From assembly GCA_030789695.1 (NCBI GenBank), contig CM061140.1, positions 172,074,319 to 172,138,318 on the forward strand: a stretch of 64,000 bases of DNA, in the 5' to 3' direction. The stretch is from Scilla litardierei (taxonomy: Eukaryota > Streptophyta > Magnoliopsida > Asparagales > Asparagaceae). Below, piece after piece: positions 1 through 13,973 of the stretch. The notes beneath the pieces were generated by a model that did no database searches, was not told where the DNA came from, and worked only from the letters and a program-made list of their open reading frames with translations. The translations under genes were made by a program, and so were the position numbers. The stretch's first letter is position 1. Every line of letters begins with the position of its first letter.

Positions 1-50
1 TGCAGCATGAAGCGGGTTGAGGCGACCGAATTTGCAAAACATAGGAAAAC
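1..50 (-). CDS. Exon 5 (partial) of the cysteine-rich protein gene
   Basis: The acceptor (TTTTCAG) ends at position 51. The next 50 nt read VFLCFANSVASTRFMLQ in phase 0 and run off the left edge. This is the expected continuation of the family (VF-C-F-NSVASTRF). Confidence 0.85.
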
Positions 51-3000
51 CTGAAAACCACTGTCTAATTAAAAGACGAAAAGAACAATTACTCATAAAA
101 TATGTGCCAACTTAAGAACCGAGAAAGCAAATTTCTACTAGAACAATTGTGAATTATCATCTAAGCACAGCTTCAAACCATGAAACACAATACATCAATG
201 AACTTGATAAATTGGATGCAACATGATCATCCAACCGTATACAATGATGTCAAATGACATTAATCATAAGTTGTGATAGAGAGCGGATTTATGTATTAGC
301 GTATACGCATATGTTTTCTTTGGGATATGCGGATCCAGATATGGATATTGTAACTCAATAACCATGTTAGTTGGACACATACTAGTCAAATACCGACAAA
401 TAAGGCTTAAAATCCCTACTAATATAAAAACAGATGGCTAATGCCCTTACCCTCAAAATTCTTTTATGAAAATGTTAAAAGTAGATAAGAACACATGAAG
501 ATATCTTTTATTATTTCAGGATATCGCATCATGCAATGCTTAGTTGTGCTTAAAATATATATTCATAAATATTCATTTGGTATATCCAGATATGTAGGGT
601 GTTTTACCAATGTCATGTGGTATCCACATTTAAACATATATCAGAAAGGGGGTATCCACATTTAAAAATAGAACCCAAGATTCGGATTTTCCAAAGGCTC
701 TCGCACCCATATCAATCATGTTAAGAGCCCCCTCAACCGAAAGGACAAGTAGTAAAACAGAAAGCTGCCCACCCAGTCTAACTTCCGTGAGAAGTAGGAG
801 ACAAATTTAGGAGGACCAACACGTAACCCAAGGTGGTTTGATTTATTAGTGATGCTAGCAAATACTAATCCAAAGCAGCAACATGATTCAGGATACTAAC
901 TGATAGCAAAAATTTACAGCAGGCAGACGTAAAGAGTTGATGTTGACAAGGACAGTACAGCGCTGATGCTGCCTCCGAGGGCACCAAACGTGCTATCTTA
1001 CAACAGTTCCATGGATACGTTAATGGATCAACTTATGAGATTAATACACAAAGGGACCCTACAAATAGTTTTCCCAATACAAGAATCAAGTAGGCTTCCT
1101 AGTATGTTCTCCAGAATTAATGTACTCTTTACATCATGCCAACAACAATCAAGAAATTGTGTTCATCCAATATTATACAAAGAGACAAACAAGGAATTGT
1201 AGGGAAGCAATATGAGCATAGGCAAGAACACCAACAATGCAACCTGGAATCCTTTCACGGTAATCGTCTCAGATTGATTACCATCAGCCATGTTATACTA
1301 GCATTTATCACTGCATCAGTGTAACAAAAGCTTTGATGCAAAAAATGGTAAGGATGTATTCTGTGCCCGACCTAATCCATACCCCTGCTACACTTTTTGA
1401 TTAGCAGGCCATTGATGCATGATTACATAGCATTGCAACTAGACACACAAACGAAGAATGATGGGAGTCATCTCTTAATTATAGTTCTGAGTCGCAACTA
1501 GAAACAAGACAGTAGTAAATAGATTCACGGAATGGGTGGGGATATTATGAGTAAGCCCTTGTGTACCAGGGGAAAAGGAGTGTTCGAGTAATGAAAGAAG
1601 CTTACATATTGATACTTGGCCTACCGAATAGATATTTATACAGTTGATAGTGGGAGCAAACTAATGTTGTCACCGATAAGTTCATCAAGAAACCTACCTT
1701 GCGTCACACCAGAACAAAGAAGTCCTACCAAAGGACAAATAAAATTGACGGTTCCAACTCAGTCTGCTCCTGTACTTATTAAACATTCATGAGAATGTCT
1801 AATTGCATGTTCGCATGTAACAAGTCAAGTTCAAGCTTGAGCTCAGCTTGTTATATGGAGAAAGAAAACCATTTTAAAAAAATTTCAAGCATGAGTTCAG
1901 CTTTAAGGATTTCATTAAGTGTTAGACCTGCTTATATGACATCATTCTAAGCTCAAAGTTATTACAAACTTCAGAATATCATGAGAGCTACTCTCTGAAT
2001 GAGAACATCCACAGCCTGTGCTTGAATGAAAATAAAACTGACCATCAAAATGGCAAGTTACGTTCACAAACAAATATGCAACAACATTTGTAAGGTAGAA
2101 GTTAACAGTTAATACAGCCTCAAAATAAGATAGGTATAGCATGTACCAAGCCATTCTACTGTACACAGCCGCTTGCTTTTCTGTATGTAACAGTCGAGAC
2201 TGCATTCTCAATGACATGGTCCAGTTCAGGGTTGCGGAGACATATCTGTGTGCATCTTCCCTTCATACTTCAGTATATAAATTTATAAACCATCGGCCAT
2301 CTAACCAAATATTATTTCTTATGTAACTCTAACCATGATCACCAAACAACTTCCCTCAATGAACTAGAAAGCAAATTTCTTAACACCCCGTCACTAAACA
2401 CAAAACAACTTTTTAGTCTCTGATCAACGTAAGACTAAGGTATCACTCAATGTTCATTTATCTTTAATAAGTAAGACAATGGAATTATTTGACACAATAT
2501 AATGTTAAGGCAATCGGCAGTATTTGATATAAACGGAAAATACAGATATCTGCTTTAAAGAAGATGATGCTACAACTGGCATCAGCGCAATTCGCATTGC
2601 AGAAAATATCAAAGAAACATTTAATTAAATAAATGATAATACCAATAACAGAACATGAAAAACATTCTTAGTATCGTTAAAGTATGAATTGCCTGAGTTC
2701 TTCCAGCGTACATGGAGATTGAACTAGCACTTGAAGGAAGAACAAGAAAATTAAAAATATGTCACTTTGATGACTTCAAGCCTTGCTAGACAACTTTGTT
2801 TTAGCTCCAACACTATGAAATTATGCGGAACAGTGTCCATTTTTACCAGAATAAAAGGAAGATTATGTGCAGGCTCAAGATCTATATTTGGGTATCCATC
2901 GAAGGAATAATGAATGCATATGGGTAATGAGTAGAATATAGCATCCCCTGAAGAAATTATTAGGTATGCCAGTACAATCAACCAACAGACTTTAATATGA

Positions 3001-6000
3001 AACAGATGGATTGGGTAATGGGTAGAATATAGTGTAAGAGTTCAATCAAGAGAGAAAAAGGTGGTACCTCAGTAGCAAGGCAAAGTTCTGGGCAACGACT
3101 TTCTCCGCACTTGCCACTACATGGTATATATCCAGCACAGCAGACATACCTGTGCCAAAAGACATGAGCTGGGAAGAATAAATTATAGTATTATAAAATT
3201 TTTGACATGTAAAAGAGTAAGCTCAAATTACCTTGACATGTCATTATAAAGAGCTCGTTTGCGAAGCATGTAGGAAACACATGGTGCACTGCAAATTTTA
3301 AAGTGGATTAGTAGGGAAAAATCTTACTATAAGACATTATTTCCATAATCTCGTGCATGTGGTGAAATTGTAGGATTATTTCAAAATTACTAAAGAAAAA
3401 AGCAAAGAAGCACTACAAGAGGATAATTGCAGGGAGATGTTAAATAACAGGTACATATTCAAAACTATTAACTTCATAAACTTCAAACCAGGATAACCAA
3501 CGAATATCAATGAATTACCCCGTTTGGATAAACCAGATTACCAAGAACTTACATACAACAATGATTTATGAAAAAAACCAAATACCAAACCATAGTTCAC
3601 ATGATATGCATCCAAGTTCTGCTAGGCAATACAGTAGCGTCTGATTTAAATATACCAAACAATTACACACACGCACACACACACACATGAGAGAGAGAGA
3701 GAGAAGAATGTATATGTGCTTCAGCGCAGGAAAAATTTCCTGCGCTGCCGTACATTTTCCTTTTTTTCTTTTTTTTTCTTTTTTTAAAAGTGATCTACAC
3801 GTGATAGATGATCGTATCAAAAATTAAGTGAATCCCTTCTCTCTTTTTTTTTGTTTTTTTTGAATCCCTTCTATTTATCCCTCGGTCGGATCATTTCAAA
3901 TTTAACAGTTCAAGCCGATCAAGGTTCAAGTAGCCTAGAGTTCACCTAATATTTAGGGTTTTGATTTATTAAAATATGTGCAATCTCAAAAAACATTTTT
4001 AAAACTTCAGCAGAAAATTTTCCATGCACTGCTGTGTAAAAAATTTTGTGATGATAGCACAGAAATATTAATCATGTATATATGAGAATAATGTGTGTCA
4101 TATAATATGAGATATTTCTCCCATACACAATAACATAGCATATTCTCCTTTACAAATGTATGTGAAACAAAAAATACATCTCATGTGATCTATTATATTG
4201 TATGGAAGAAAATATATCATGTCATCATAGATAAGAGAGATCCCTCATATATCATATGGTACCCATTATTCTGTGTGTGGGGGGGTGTGTGTATAGTAGT
4301 ATTCTGGTGCGAAAATTTCTCACCAAATGATGATGTGAAATACATTTTATCTTTTTAAAGAAATTTTGTTAGCAAAAATTTTTTTGATGTTTAATACATA
4401 CAATTATATACCCAAGAAAAATAATGGGTGAACCCTAGTAGAATTTGAGCACATATCTACCCGTTACAAAATTTAATGGTTTCAGAACAATAGAACTTTT
4501 TGTACTACCTTAATCTAAGGCCAAATCACATTATTTTTCAACCTTATTTATTATTTTTGAAGGGTGTATAACTAATGAAGTGAAAGAGGAAAAAAATTTG
4601 AAAAAGATTCCAAAAAATTAAAAATATTTTCACACGGAATTTTCCATGGGAAATGTTTGCATTTGAAAATTTTCATATATATATAGTAACATGGGTCTGA
4701 GCTGACAGCGCAGGAAATTTTTTTCCTGCGCTAGTCAGCGATTTGAGGCCCGAAAAATAATTTTTTCAAAAAAATTTGGAATGTGTTCTACAACTTGTTG
4801 TCTACATCTCCATCAAATTTCAAGCCAATCCAACACTTTTTGAGTCTCCATCCATGCGTTTCAAAAAAACCCGCTCCAGGAATCCGAACTGTCAGCGCAA
4901 TATTTTTGAAACGCATGGATAGAGACTCAAAAAGTGTTGGATTGACTTGAAATTTGGTATGTAGGTAGGCAACAAATTGTAGAACACATTGCAATTGGAA
5001 AAAAAATTATTTTTTGGGTCTCAAATCACTGACAGCGTAGGAAAAATTTACTGCACTGTCAGCTCAGGCCCATATTACTCATATATATATATATAGGAAA
5101 ATTTTCAAATGCAAACATTTCGCACCGTGCGAAAATGTTTTTAGTTTTTTTTTGAAAATTTTTTTTTCAAAATTTTTTTTTTCAAAAATTCTTTTTTCCA
5201 CCCTCATTATATGTTGTTATACCCCCCTCAAAAAATAATGGTTGAGAAATAATGACATTTGGTCTTCGATCAAGGCATTTCATCAAATTCGCACGTTTTG
5301 AGACCGTTAAATTTGTAACGGGTGGATGGGTGCTCTAATGCCCAACGGGTTCACCCATTATTTTCCCTGGGGTATATAATTGTATGGATTAAACATCAAA
5401 AAAAAAAATTTTGAAAAAACAATTTCAAAAAAATTTCAAAAATTGTTTTCGCTCGGTGCGAAAAGCCCTTTTTCGCATTTGAAGATCCCTATATATATAT
5501 ATATATATATATATATGGATTAATGTAGAGCAGGTGGCACCTGATCCAATGGATCAGGTGCAAGACACAAAAAAGTGGGACCCAGCGAGTACAAGCACAT
5601 GTGGGGCTTGTACTTCCCACCTTTTTGTGTCTTAGCACCTGATCCATTGGATCATGTGCCACCTTTTCTACATTAAATCTATATATATATATATGCAAAT
5701 GTGCCTGCGCACGTGCGCAGGCAGAATTTTGGACAGTTTTGCACAACGTTTTTGTGATGGATGTTTCGATACCCAAATGGTGTTTGTTTGACCTGAAATT
5801 TTGTGGGGAGCTACATAGCAAGTATATCTACATACTGCAAAAAAATTCAAAAAATACTTTGAAACCCCGAACAGAGGGGCCGTGCGCAGGTAATTCTGCC
5901 TGCGTACGTTCTTAGGTACATTTTTGGAATATATATATACATATATACATATACTAGTCATAACATGTGCCCTCGGACACGGTTCAATTAAGATATCGGC

Positions 6001-9000
6001 TCAAAATATTTGTTCTTCCCAAAATTTATTTCCCCTCCAAAATTTAAAAAAACAAAAATTTAGCTTCGGCGCAGGTGCTTTCGATTTCTGCACACAAATC
6101 CACACTTTCCTCTCATTTTCGGCTGTGTTCAGTTTCCGCTTCATGTGTGTGTGTTTGTGCACTATGTGCACGTGTAATTTCTACCAAAAAATTTAGCTTC
6201 AGCCCGTGCAGGTAATTTCTACAGAAAAATTTAGCTTCGGCGCGGGCGCCCCCCAACGATTCACGTGCACAAACCCACACTTCCCTCTCATTTTCGGATG
6301 TGTGCAGTTTCCGCCTCATGTGTGTGTCCGTGCACTATATGCACGGGTAATTTCTAGTGCATGATTAAACTACGTATTCGATATCCATGTCACGTCCATA
6401 CAACATTTCGTATTTGATATTCATATCAGTGCTAAACATTGAAGTAATTGTACAGTCCGTTACTTTGTTGAAAGGACGGATTAATTGACTAAAATGGAAA
6501 TTATTAAAGTTATTCCATTGCATTGTTTTTTCGTTTGAGTCATGTGAAGTATATGGCGTATTTTTTATTGATTTAGCCGTGATAGTGATTTATCATTCAA
6601 TTAGGAGCACGCAACCCAAAGCTTCATAAAATGTTGCAAGCAACTCACAGCTTCATTTCAACCTTCCATTTCCCAAGATCAAATCTCAACCACTCTTTAC
6701 CTTGTCCTAGTCAGCCCTAGAATTCAAAAAAGAATGTTAAATGTATAATAGATATATATATATATGGGTAAAGTGTTCCTAGGGTGACTCCTTGGATGAA
6801 ATCGAAGGAGTCGCCTCCATTTTCCCCTTTCCCAGATTTTTTTCGATTTTATTTTTCATGTGGTTGTTGTTCATCTCATGGATGATCAACAAACCAAAAA
6901 TCAAGTCATTCCAATACTTTTAAATCCCTCATCTACCCCTTGCAACTTCAACGGTCTGAAAATGTGCTGAAAACCCATGAAGTTTTAAGGGATAAATGTG
7001 GGCTCTAAAAGTATTGGAATGACTTGATTTTTGGTATATTGATCATCCATGAGGTGAACAACAATCCCAAGAAAAAATTCGAAAAAAATGTAGGATAATG
7101 GGGAAAATGGAGGCGATTCCTTAGATTTCGTCTAAGGAGTCGTCCTAGGAAAACTTTACCATATATATATATATATGAGGCAAATGTGCATGCGCACGTG
7201 CGCAGGCAGAAATACCTGCAAACAGCCCCTCTGTTCGGGATTTCCAAGTATTTTTTTTGAATTTTTTTGCACTAGCTAGATATACTTGTTATGTAGCTCC
7301 CCACAAAATTTCAGGTCAATCCAACACCGTTTGAGCCTCCGTTCATCGATTTCAAAAACGTTGCGCAAAACTGTCTAGAATTCTGGACAGTTTTGCGCAA
7401 CGTTTTTGAAATCGATGAACGGAGGCTCAAACGGTGTTGGATTGACCTGAAATTTTGTGGAGAGCTACATAACAAGTATATCTAGCTACTGCAAAAAAAT
7501 TCAAAAAAACACTTTAAAACACCGAACAGATGGGTCGTGCGCAGGTAATTCTGCATGCGCACGTTCTTAGGTACATTTTAGGGTGTGTGTATATATATAT
7601 ATATCAAAACAATGTATATGAGCATTCGGTGTAGGAAATTTCCTATACTTGCACTATAAAGTTCAATTTCCAATCTTTTTTCCAATAATCAATACCATTC
7701 CTCTTCATATAACATCATGGATGATAAACATACCAAAAATCTCCATATAAGAAGTGTGATATGTTGAGCTAATTTATAGAAATCTAAAGTGCCATTGTGC
7801 CAAAGACTGGTCCGTTTACCATGTCACAAAAATGTATGGCAGATTTTCATTATTGTATGTTATTATACTAATAGAATGTGTGCATAGACTTTTAAATGCT
7901 TTGACATGGTTACCTATATATGTATATAACTATATATGCAATCTCTTTATTATTTACATACTAGAAATTACCCGTGCACAAAGTGCACGGAGTAAAAATA
8001 ACACCCCACGAATATGGCACGGCGCACGAGCGTAAACGAAAAGGAGCAAGAAGTATGGGCATGTGTCGGTAGCGTCGAGGGTTAAAAGGGGATCAAGCAC
8101 GTAAATAAGAAGGCTAAAGGTCTAAAATGCAAAAACCCAAGGCAAAACATGCAAATAAGTGGGATGTTAATGGGAAGGTTTTTTTATTTTTTATTAGAGT
8201 GGGGGAGCATCCCCACGGTTGAGGGGACACTGCCACATGGGACAACCCCGTGCAGGTCCCCCTCAAATGTAATAAGGATATTCTAATGTCATATCTGTAT
8301 GTCAAATTTTTAAGGAATTATAATGCTGCTTGTCCGAGTTTGTGTAATCACTATCACGTCCCATGTCCAAGTCCACAATAATTAGCCTCTGTCCTATTGA
8401 GCAGCATTTATATTTCCTTGTGAAATTATATCAACATGAAATAGATCACACATTTATTGAGAGAGAAATGATGGAGGAGGCGGCGGCGGTGATGGTGATG
8501 AATGGCAAACATTGGATGTTGTTCACTAACCTCATCCATAACAAAAGCCTACATCTGTTTGACTTCCCTATTTCATTTAATGTAAACCCCTTGGTCCTGT
8601 GTTATGTAATGAAACCTAACCAAATATATAAATATTAAGGGCCTAGTATGGCCTTTCCCAACAAAATAGTTGTACAATTTTATGAGCATAAAAAGGATGA
8701 TCCATGTAATACTGTCCATGAAAACATATGAGCTCTCAAATAGAGACCACGATGAGGGTTCAGTTCAGCCAAGAAATATCTAATAATGTTAATTAGAGAC
8801 TGAGCAATCCCTAAGATGCTGCATTCATGTCAAATACTGCAGTCCAATAAACATCAGACTGCATCATGTATGAACCCCAATTTAGATAAACATAAGACAC
8901 TGTAGCTCCATGAAGCCCATTGACACATTACTATGGTGGTAATTTACATACACATTTAAAACACATTTAATTTGATCATTCGAACAATGCCAAAAATTAA

Positions 9001-9654
9001 TGAAATTAAAGAACATTCTAGTACATGGGAATAAAAATTACAAATAAAAGTGTACTATGAGCCTATGAGTTCAAAATTGTGAACACTATACTTTTAAATA
9101 AATGGCAAAGGATAGTCAAGAATAAAGGAAGAATATTACATCATGAAAAAACGGTAGGATTTGTTCATGAAGATGGATGGATACCAATGAAGGTTACATG
9201 GGATGCCAGATGGTGACTGTTGATTTGTGGATAACAGATGTATTCCATGAGAAACATCCAACTAGATACAAAACATGGTTCATGATTACAAAATGTGCAG
9301 TTATCTATTCAGTTCTCCGAAAGCAAGGAGAATGTCAAATTGATCAGGCATCAATGGAACCCCAATAAAACAAATAAAATCTTAGATTTAACAATGGGAA
9401 ACCCCAATTGGAAAACATGTCATCTTGGAAAGTGGAAAGATCACATGCACTAAAATGGATTCCAGCCTCTCCCCATCAGAAATCTTGGAAAAGCATAGGT
9501 ACACCTGTACGGACACATGATGTGTGTGAGTGTGTTTTTTTGTTGGGGTTGTCAGTGTTGTGTATGTATCTACTTAGTATATATAGAAAGACATGGGCGT
9601 GCACGCACAAACAATAATGGTCCCATATTTGGTTGAGCAATGGTTGTTTATTAA

Positions 9655-9713
<59 letters not shown>

Positions 9714-12700
9714 AAAAAACCCGGTGTGTGTTAGAAAAATGTATATGTGCTGTCAACGTGGGAAAATTTTCCGCGCTATGAAAATCTACTTTATTTTTTA
9801 TTTTTAAAAAATAGATTTATTCTACACATCATGGATGATCACTATACCAAAAATCAAGTGAATTTAACGTTATTTAACACTCGATCTACCCATTGCAAAT
9901 TCAACTATTTCAGAATAATAGAACTTTTTACAACGGATGGATCGAGGGTCAAAGACCACTAGGGTTAATTCATATTTAGGGTTTTGGAATTTTAGAATGT
10001 ATCCAGCAACCTTAAAAATTTAAAAGAATTCTTTTTTTATTTTTTCGAGCTGACAACTCATAAAAATTTCATGTGTTGTCGGCTTATGTCAATTAAACTA
10101 TATCTATACGTGTGTGTGTGTGTATGTATATATGTATGTAACATATGACATATGAGAGATCTCTCTCGTATATAATCGTATATAATGATGTGACACATTC
10201 ACTTCCACAAAGGTATGGGAGACAAAATTATACCTATGTGACTATTTGTATTATATAAAAGAGAATGTGTCACGTGATAGATCCGGCCGGCCCACCCTAT
10301 AGGGAGGCATTTTGAGTGTTTTATTTTATTTTATTAGTATAGGGGTAGTTGAGTAATTAGCTATTTTCTGAACTTATATTAGAGGGAGTGGGGCTAACCG
10401 GCCCTAGTTTAAGCTTGATTTTGATATTGTGTGGGAGATTTCTTAGGAGAGTGCGGACGTCCTCGCTTATTGGCGTCTTGAAAGGGTGGTTGCTCCTTTA
10501 ATTGTAGCCAAATTATCCTTTTTACTTCTGGTTTTATCAATTTATTTTCAGATTTACGTGAGTTCTTATCATTTTGGTATCAGAGCAACGATCCATGACG
10601 GGTTGGAGGAGATCTAGGCAGGAATGATTGGAGATCATCGTGCAATTATGCCTCCAGTTACATCAATCATGCTAAAAATACAGACAAGATCTGAAGGAGT
10701 TCGCAGCAGATTTAAAGGCCCTGAAATTTTCATATCCGAAGGCGACGGAAGTTTCAGATCTGGATCTGAAGGCGGCGAAGGTTCCAGAACTGACAGCGGC
10801 AGAAGTTTTAAATCTGGATCTGAAGGCAGCGGAAGGTTCAGATCCGAATCTAAAGACGGCAAAAGTTACAAATCTGACAACGGTGGAAGTTTCAAATCTG
10901 GATCTGAAGGCGGCGGAAGTTTCAGATCTGAAGGCGGTTGAAATTTCAGATCTGGGCAAAAACTCATATCTAGGGCAAAAGATGTCTTTTTCGGCGACGA
11001 AACAGTGAAAGACACACTTTCGACAGCGAAACAGAGAAGGGCACCCCACCAGGGCCTCTCCGAGGGGCTACCGCCCCTCCAGAAGGGGCGCCAGCCCCTC
11101 TTGGGGCCCCCAGGGGGGCTGTTGCCCCTCCAGAAGGGGCGTCGGCCCCTCTAGGTTCCCTCATGGGGGCTGCCGACCCTTAAAAGGCGACGACACGGCT
11201 TCCGAGGCACGGGACAGTGAGATTTCGTCGTTTTTGGTCCAAAACAGCCAGCGACAGAGCCCTTCCAGTAGCGCGACGAGGACGACGACCTTCCAGAGTA
11301 CTCCTGGAAGCCTGACGATATTTTTCAGAACGTCGTTGAATGCGGTGGAGATCAATCCCATCTGTTTGACCCGGGAGGAGGCTTGTAGCACTTGGAGTAG
11401 AACTGCCGCGGACTTCATGCACCACCTTGAGGACAAGGTGAATTTTCAGGGGCAGAGTTATGATAAATCCGGCCCATTAAAAGGGCTTTTGGGGGCTTTG
11501 TGTTATTTTGATTAATGTATGGGTATTTGGGTTATTAGACATTCAGTGAAGTATTATAAATAAGGGGGATGCTAGCCGGCCCTAGGCATGCTATGGATTT
11601 GATTATTTTCATAATAGAGAGAGAATTCTCTTGGTCCTCGGGAAGGTGCGGCCGTCTCGTATCAATCGACGTCTTGGGAAGGCGATTACCCCAACAATTG
11701 TAATCAACCATCCTTTTATTTTCAGTTTTATTAATAAAATCACAGATTCCTTTTTGGTTCCTATCATTTTGGTATCAGAGCATCTAACAATCCATGTCGG
11801 CTTCGACAAGATCACAAGACAAGATCGAGGCTTTGGAGGCAAAATTTACTAGCGAGATCGACGTGATAAAGAAATCATTGGTGGAAAACGATGAATCCAT
11901 GGTACGGTTGATGGCTTCCATCGAAAAATTGACGGCGGGGCAAGAGAAGCAATTCGCGTAATTGATTTTTCAATTGACGACCAACGCGAAAAAGAGTGAA
12001 AGGGTGACAGAAATCCAAAATCAGCGATATAGGCACCACCTTTGGACAAGGGGAAGGAAAAGACGGGGTCTTTTGATGCGGAAACCATCCACGTGGAGGA
12101 GGAAAACGACGAGGAGGAAGATGAAGATTCATGGGTGGAAAACTATCGCGAAAGGATCTGTCGAAGGGCATAGGAGAGCCGCCGCCCCCCTACATCAATC
12201 GGGAGGGGCGGCCGAGCCCAGCATTGGGCGGAGGCAGCCGCCCCCGACAGAGCTTCGACAGGGTCGGTCGGGCCCTGCCGCCCTCCAACAGGGTCGGCCG
12301 ACCCCGACAAACCCTCTGGAGGGCCCGTCGGGCCTCCGATAGCCCTGACAAGGGCCGTCAGGGGTCCAGCAGGCCGCGACGACTTCAGCACCCCCCTAGC
12401 AGGTGCCAGTTGTTCTATGGACGCGGTGAACATCAACCCGCGGTTTTCGGGCTTCTTTGACACATCCAGACCATGAGGAGCACTTTCCGCCGTACAACGG
12501 CTATCCAGGGCATGCACACGGCGATGAGTTTCACTACGGGGATAAAGGAGGTGGCGGATACTATGACGATGGGGGAGTAGGTGCCTGTGGTGGAGGTGTT
12601 GATGGAGGGGGTTATGGGGGACATGGTGAAGGACCCCGAGGGGGTTATGTAAATCGCGGTCGAGAGCCACCAGGAGTATATGAGACACACTAGGAGAGGT

Positions 12701-13904
12701 GACAGCACCACCATCAACCTAGATATGGGGACATGGTGAAGATGCATGTATTCGATGGGGTGGACCTAATCTACAAAACAGAGAGATTTTTTAGAGTCTC
12801 TCGCATGACTGAGGAGCAGAAGCTGGAGGCATCAGGTATTTGTCTGGATGAGAAGGCACTCGTGTGCTTTTAGTGGAAGAATGTGAAGCGTCCTTTTCGC
12901 TCATGGGATGAGATCAGGGACCAGATGGTGGGGAGATTCAGATACCCTCATCTGGGGAATATGAGGGAGCAGCTGCTTTCACTCCGACAGGAGGGCACCG
13001 TGAGGGATTATCTAGAAATGTTTGAGGTCCTATCAGGACAAGTGCACGGGTGTCTGACGAGACATGGAGAGCACCTTTATGAAGGGGTTGAAGTCCACAA
13101 TTCGAGCAGCGGTTCGCATGCAGAAGTCTCAGATCATGATGGAGGCCATGGAGTACGCTCAGATGGCGGAGGACTAGCAGTTGGAGGAGAGAAAGGCGAG
13201 AGGTGGTTGGAGTGAACCGGTTTCTCACAGTTTTCCGACCGCGACAGGAGAACAGAAGGCAGCTATAGGAGCAAATCAAGTGAGTATTGAGAAGACGGTG
13301 AGCAGAGCAGCGCACCGCCAGCAGGGGGTCAATTCAGGAGGATGACTGACGTCGAGATGAGGGAGAAGAGGCAGAAAGGCCTCTGTTTTAGATGCGATGA
13401 GCGGTTCACCCCAGGACACCACTGTGATGTGCGCAAGCTGCAAGTGCTGATAGTCGGAAAAGATGAGGAGGATGACGTGGTCGGAGTGGACGACGACTTC
13501 CACTTGGAGTAGGACTGGCAGAAACTTCATGCAACACCTTGATGACAAGGTGGATTTTCGGGAGCAGTGTAATGATAGATCCGGCCAGCCGACCCTATAG
13601 GGGGCATTTTGAGTGATTTAGTTTATTTTATTAGCATAGAGGGTAGTTGAGTAATTATCTATTTTTCTGAACTTATATTAGAGGGAGGGACTAATCGTCC
13701 CAAGTTTAGGCTTGATGTTGATATTGTGTGGGAGATTTCTTAGAAGAGTGTGGACGTCCTCGCTTATTAGCGTCTTGGAAGGTGGTTGCCCCTTTAATTG
13801 TAGCCAAATTATCCTTTTTATTTCTAGTTTTATCAATTTATTTTCAGATTTGCGTGAGTTCCTATCATCACGTCATCATATATAAGAAAGATCTCTCGTA
13901 TGAC

Positions 13905-13973
<69 letters not shown>

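Larger units (their letters stand above)
10275..13867 (+). mobile_element. Non-autonomous Ty3/gypsy-like element with three LTRs
   Basis: The outer LTRs (10275-10571 and 13573-13867) start TGATAG and end TATCA. The 5-bp target duplication TCACG flanks the whole unit (10270-10274 and 13868-13872). A third, related but diverged LTR lies inside at 11461-11766. Two primer binding sites of the initiator-Met tRNA type (TGGTATCAGAGC) follow the first and middle LTRs. Coding capacity is a decayed gag only; there is no RT, RNase H or integrase. It sits in intron 2 of the cysteine-rich protein gene, opposite in orientation to that gene. Confidence 0.88.

Noticed and set aside
5953..5978. CTAG with flanking GGGCACATGTTATGA as another Helitron end
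   Set aside because: No hairpin at the right distance and no matching 5' end.
9574..9781. Overlapping ORFs rich in Tyr-Ile on both strands
   Set aside because: They are read-through of the (AT)n microsatellite.
10624..10941. Gly/Ser-rich 105-codon ORF
   Set aside because: A frame of the degenerate tandem repeat in a gag leader; an alternative frame looks more like the ancestral one.
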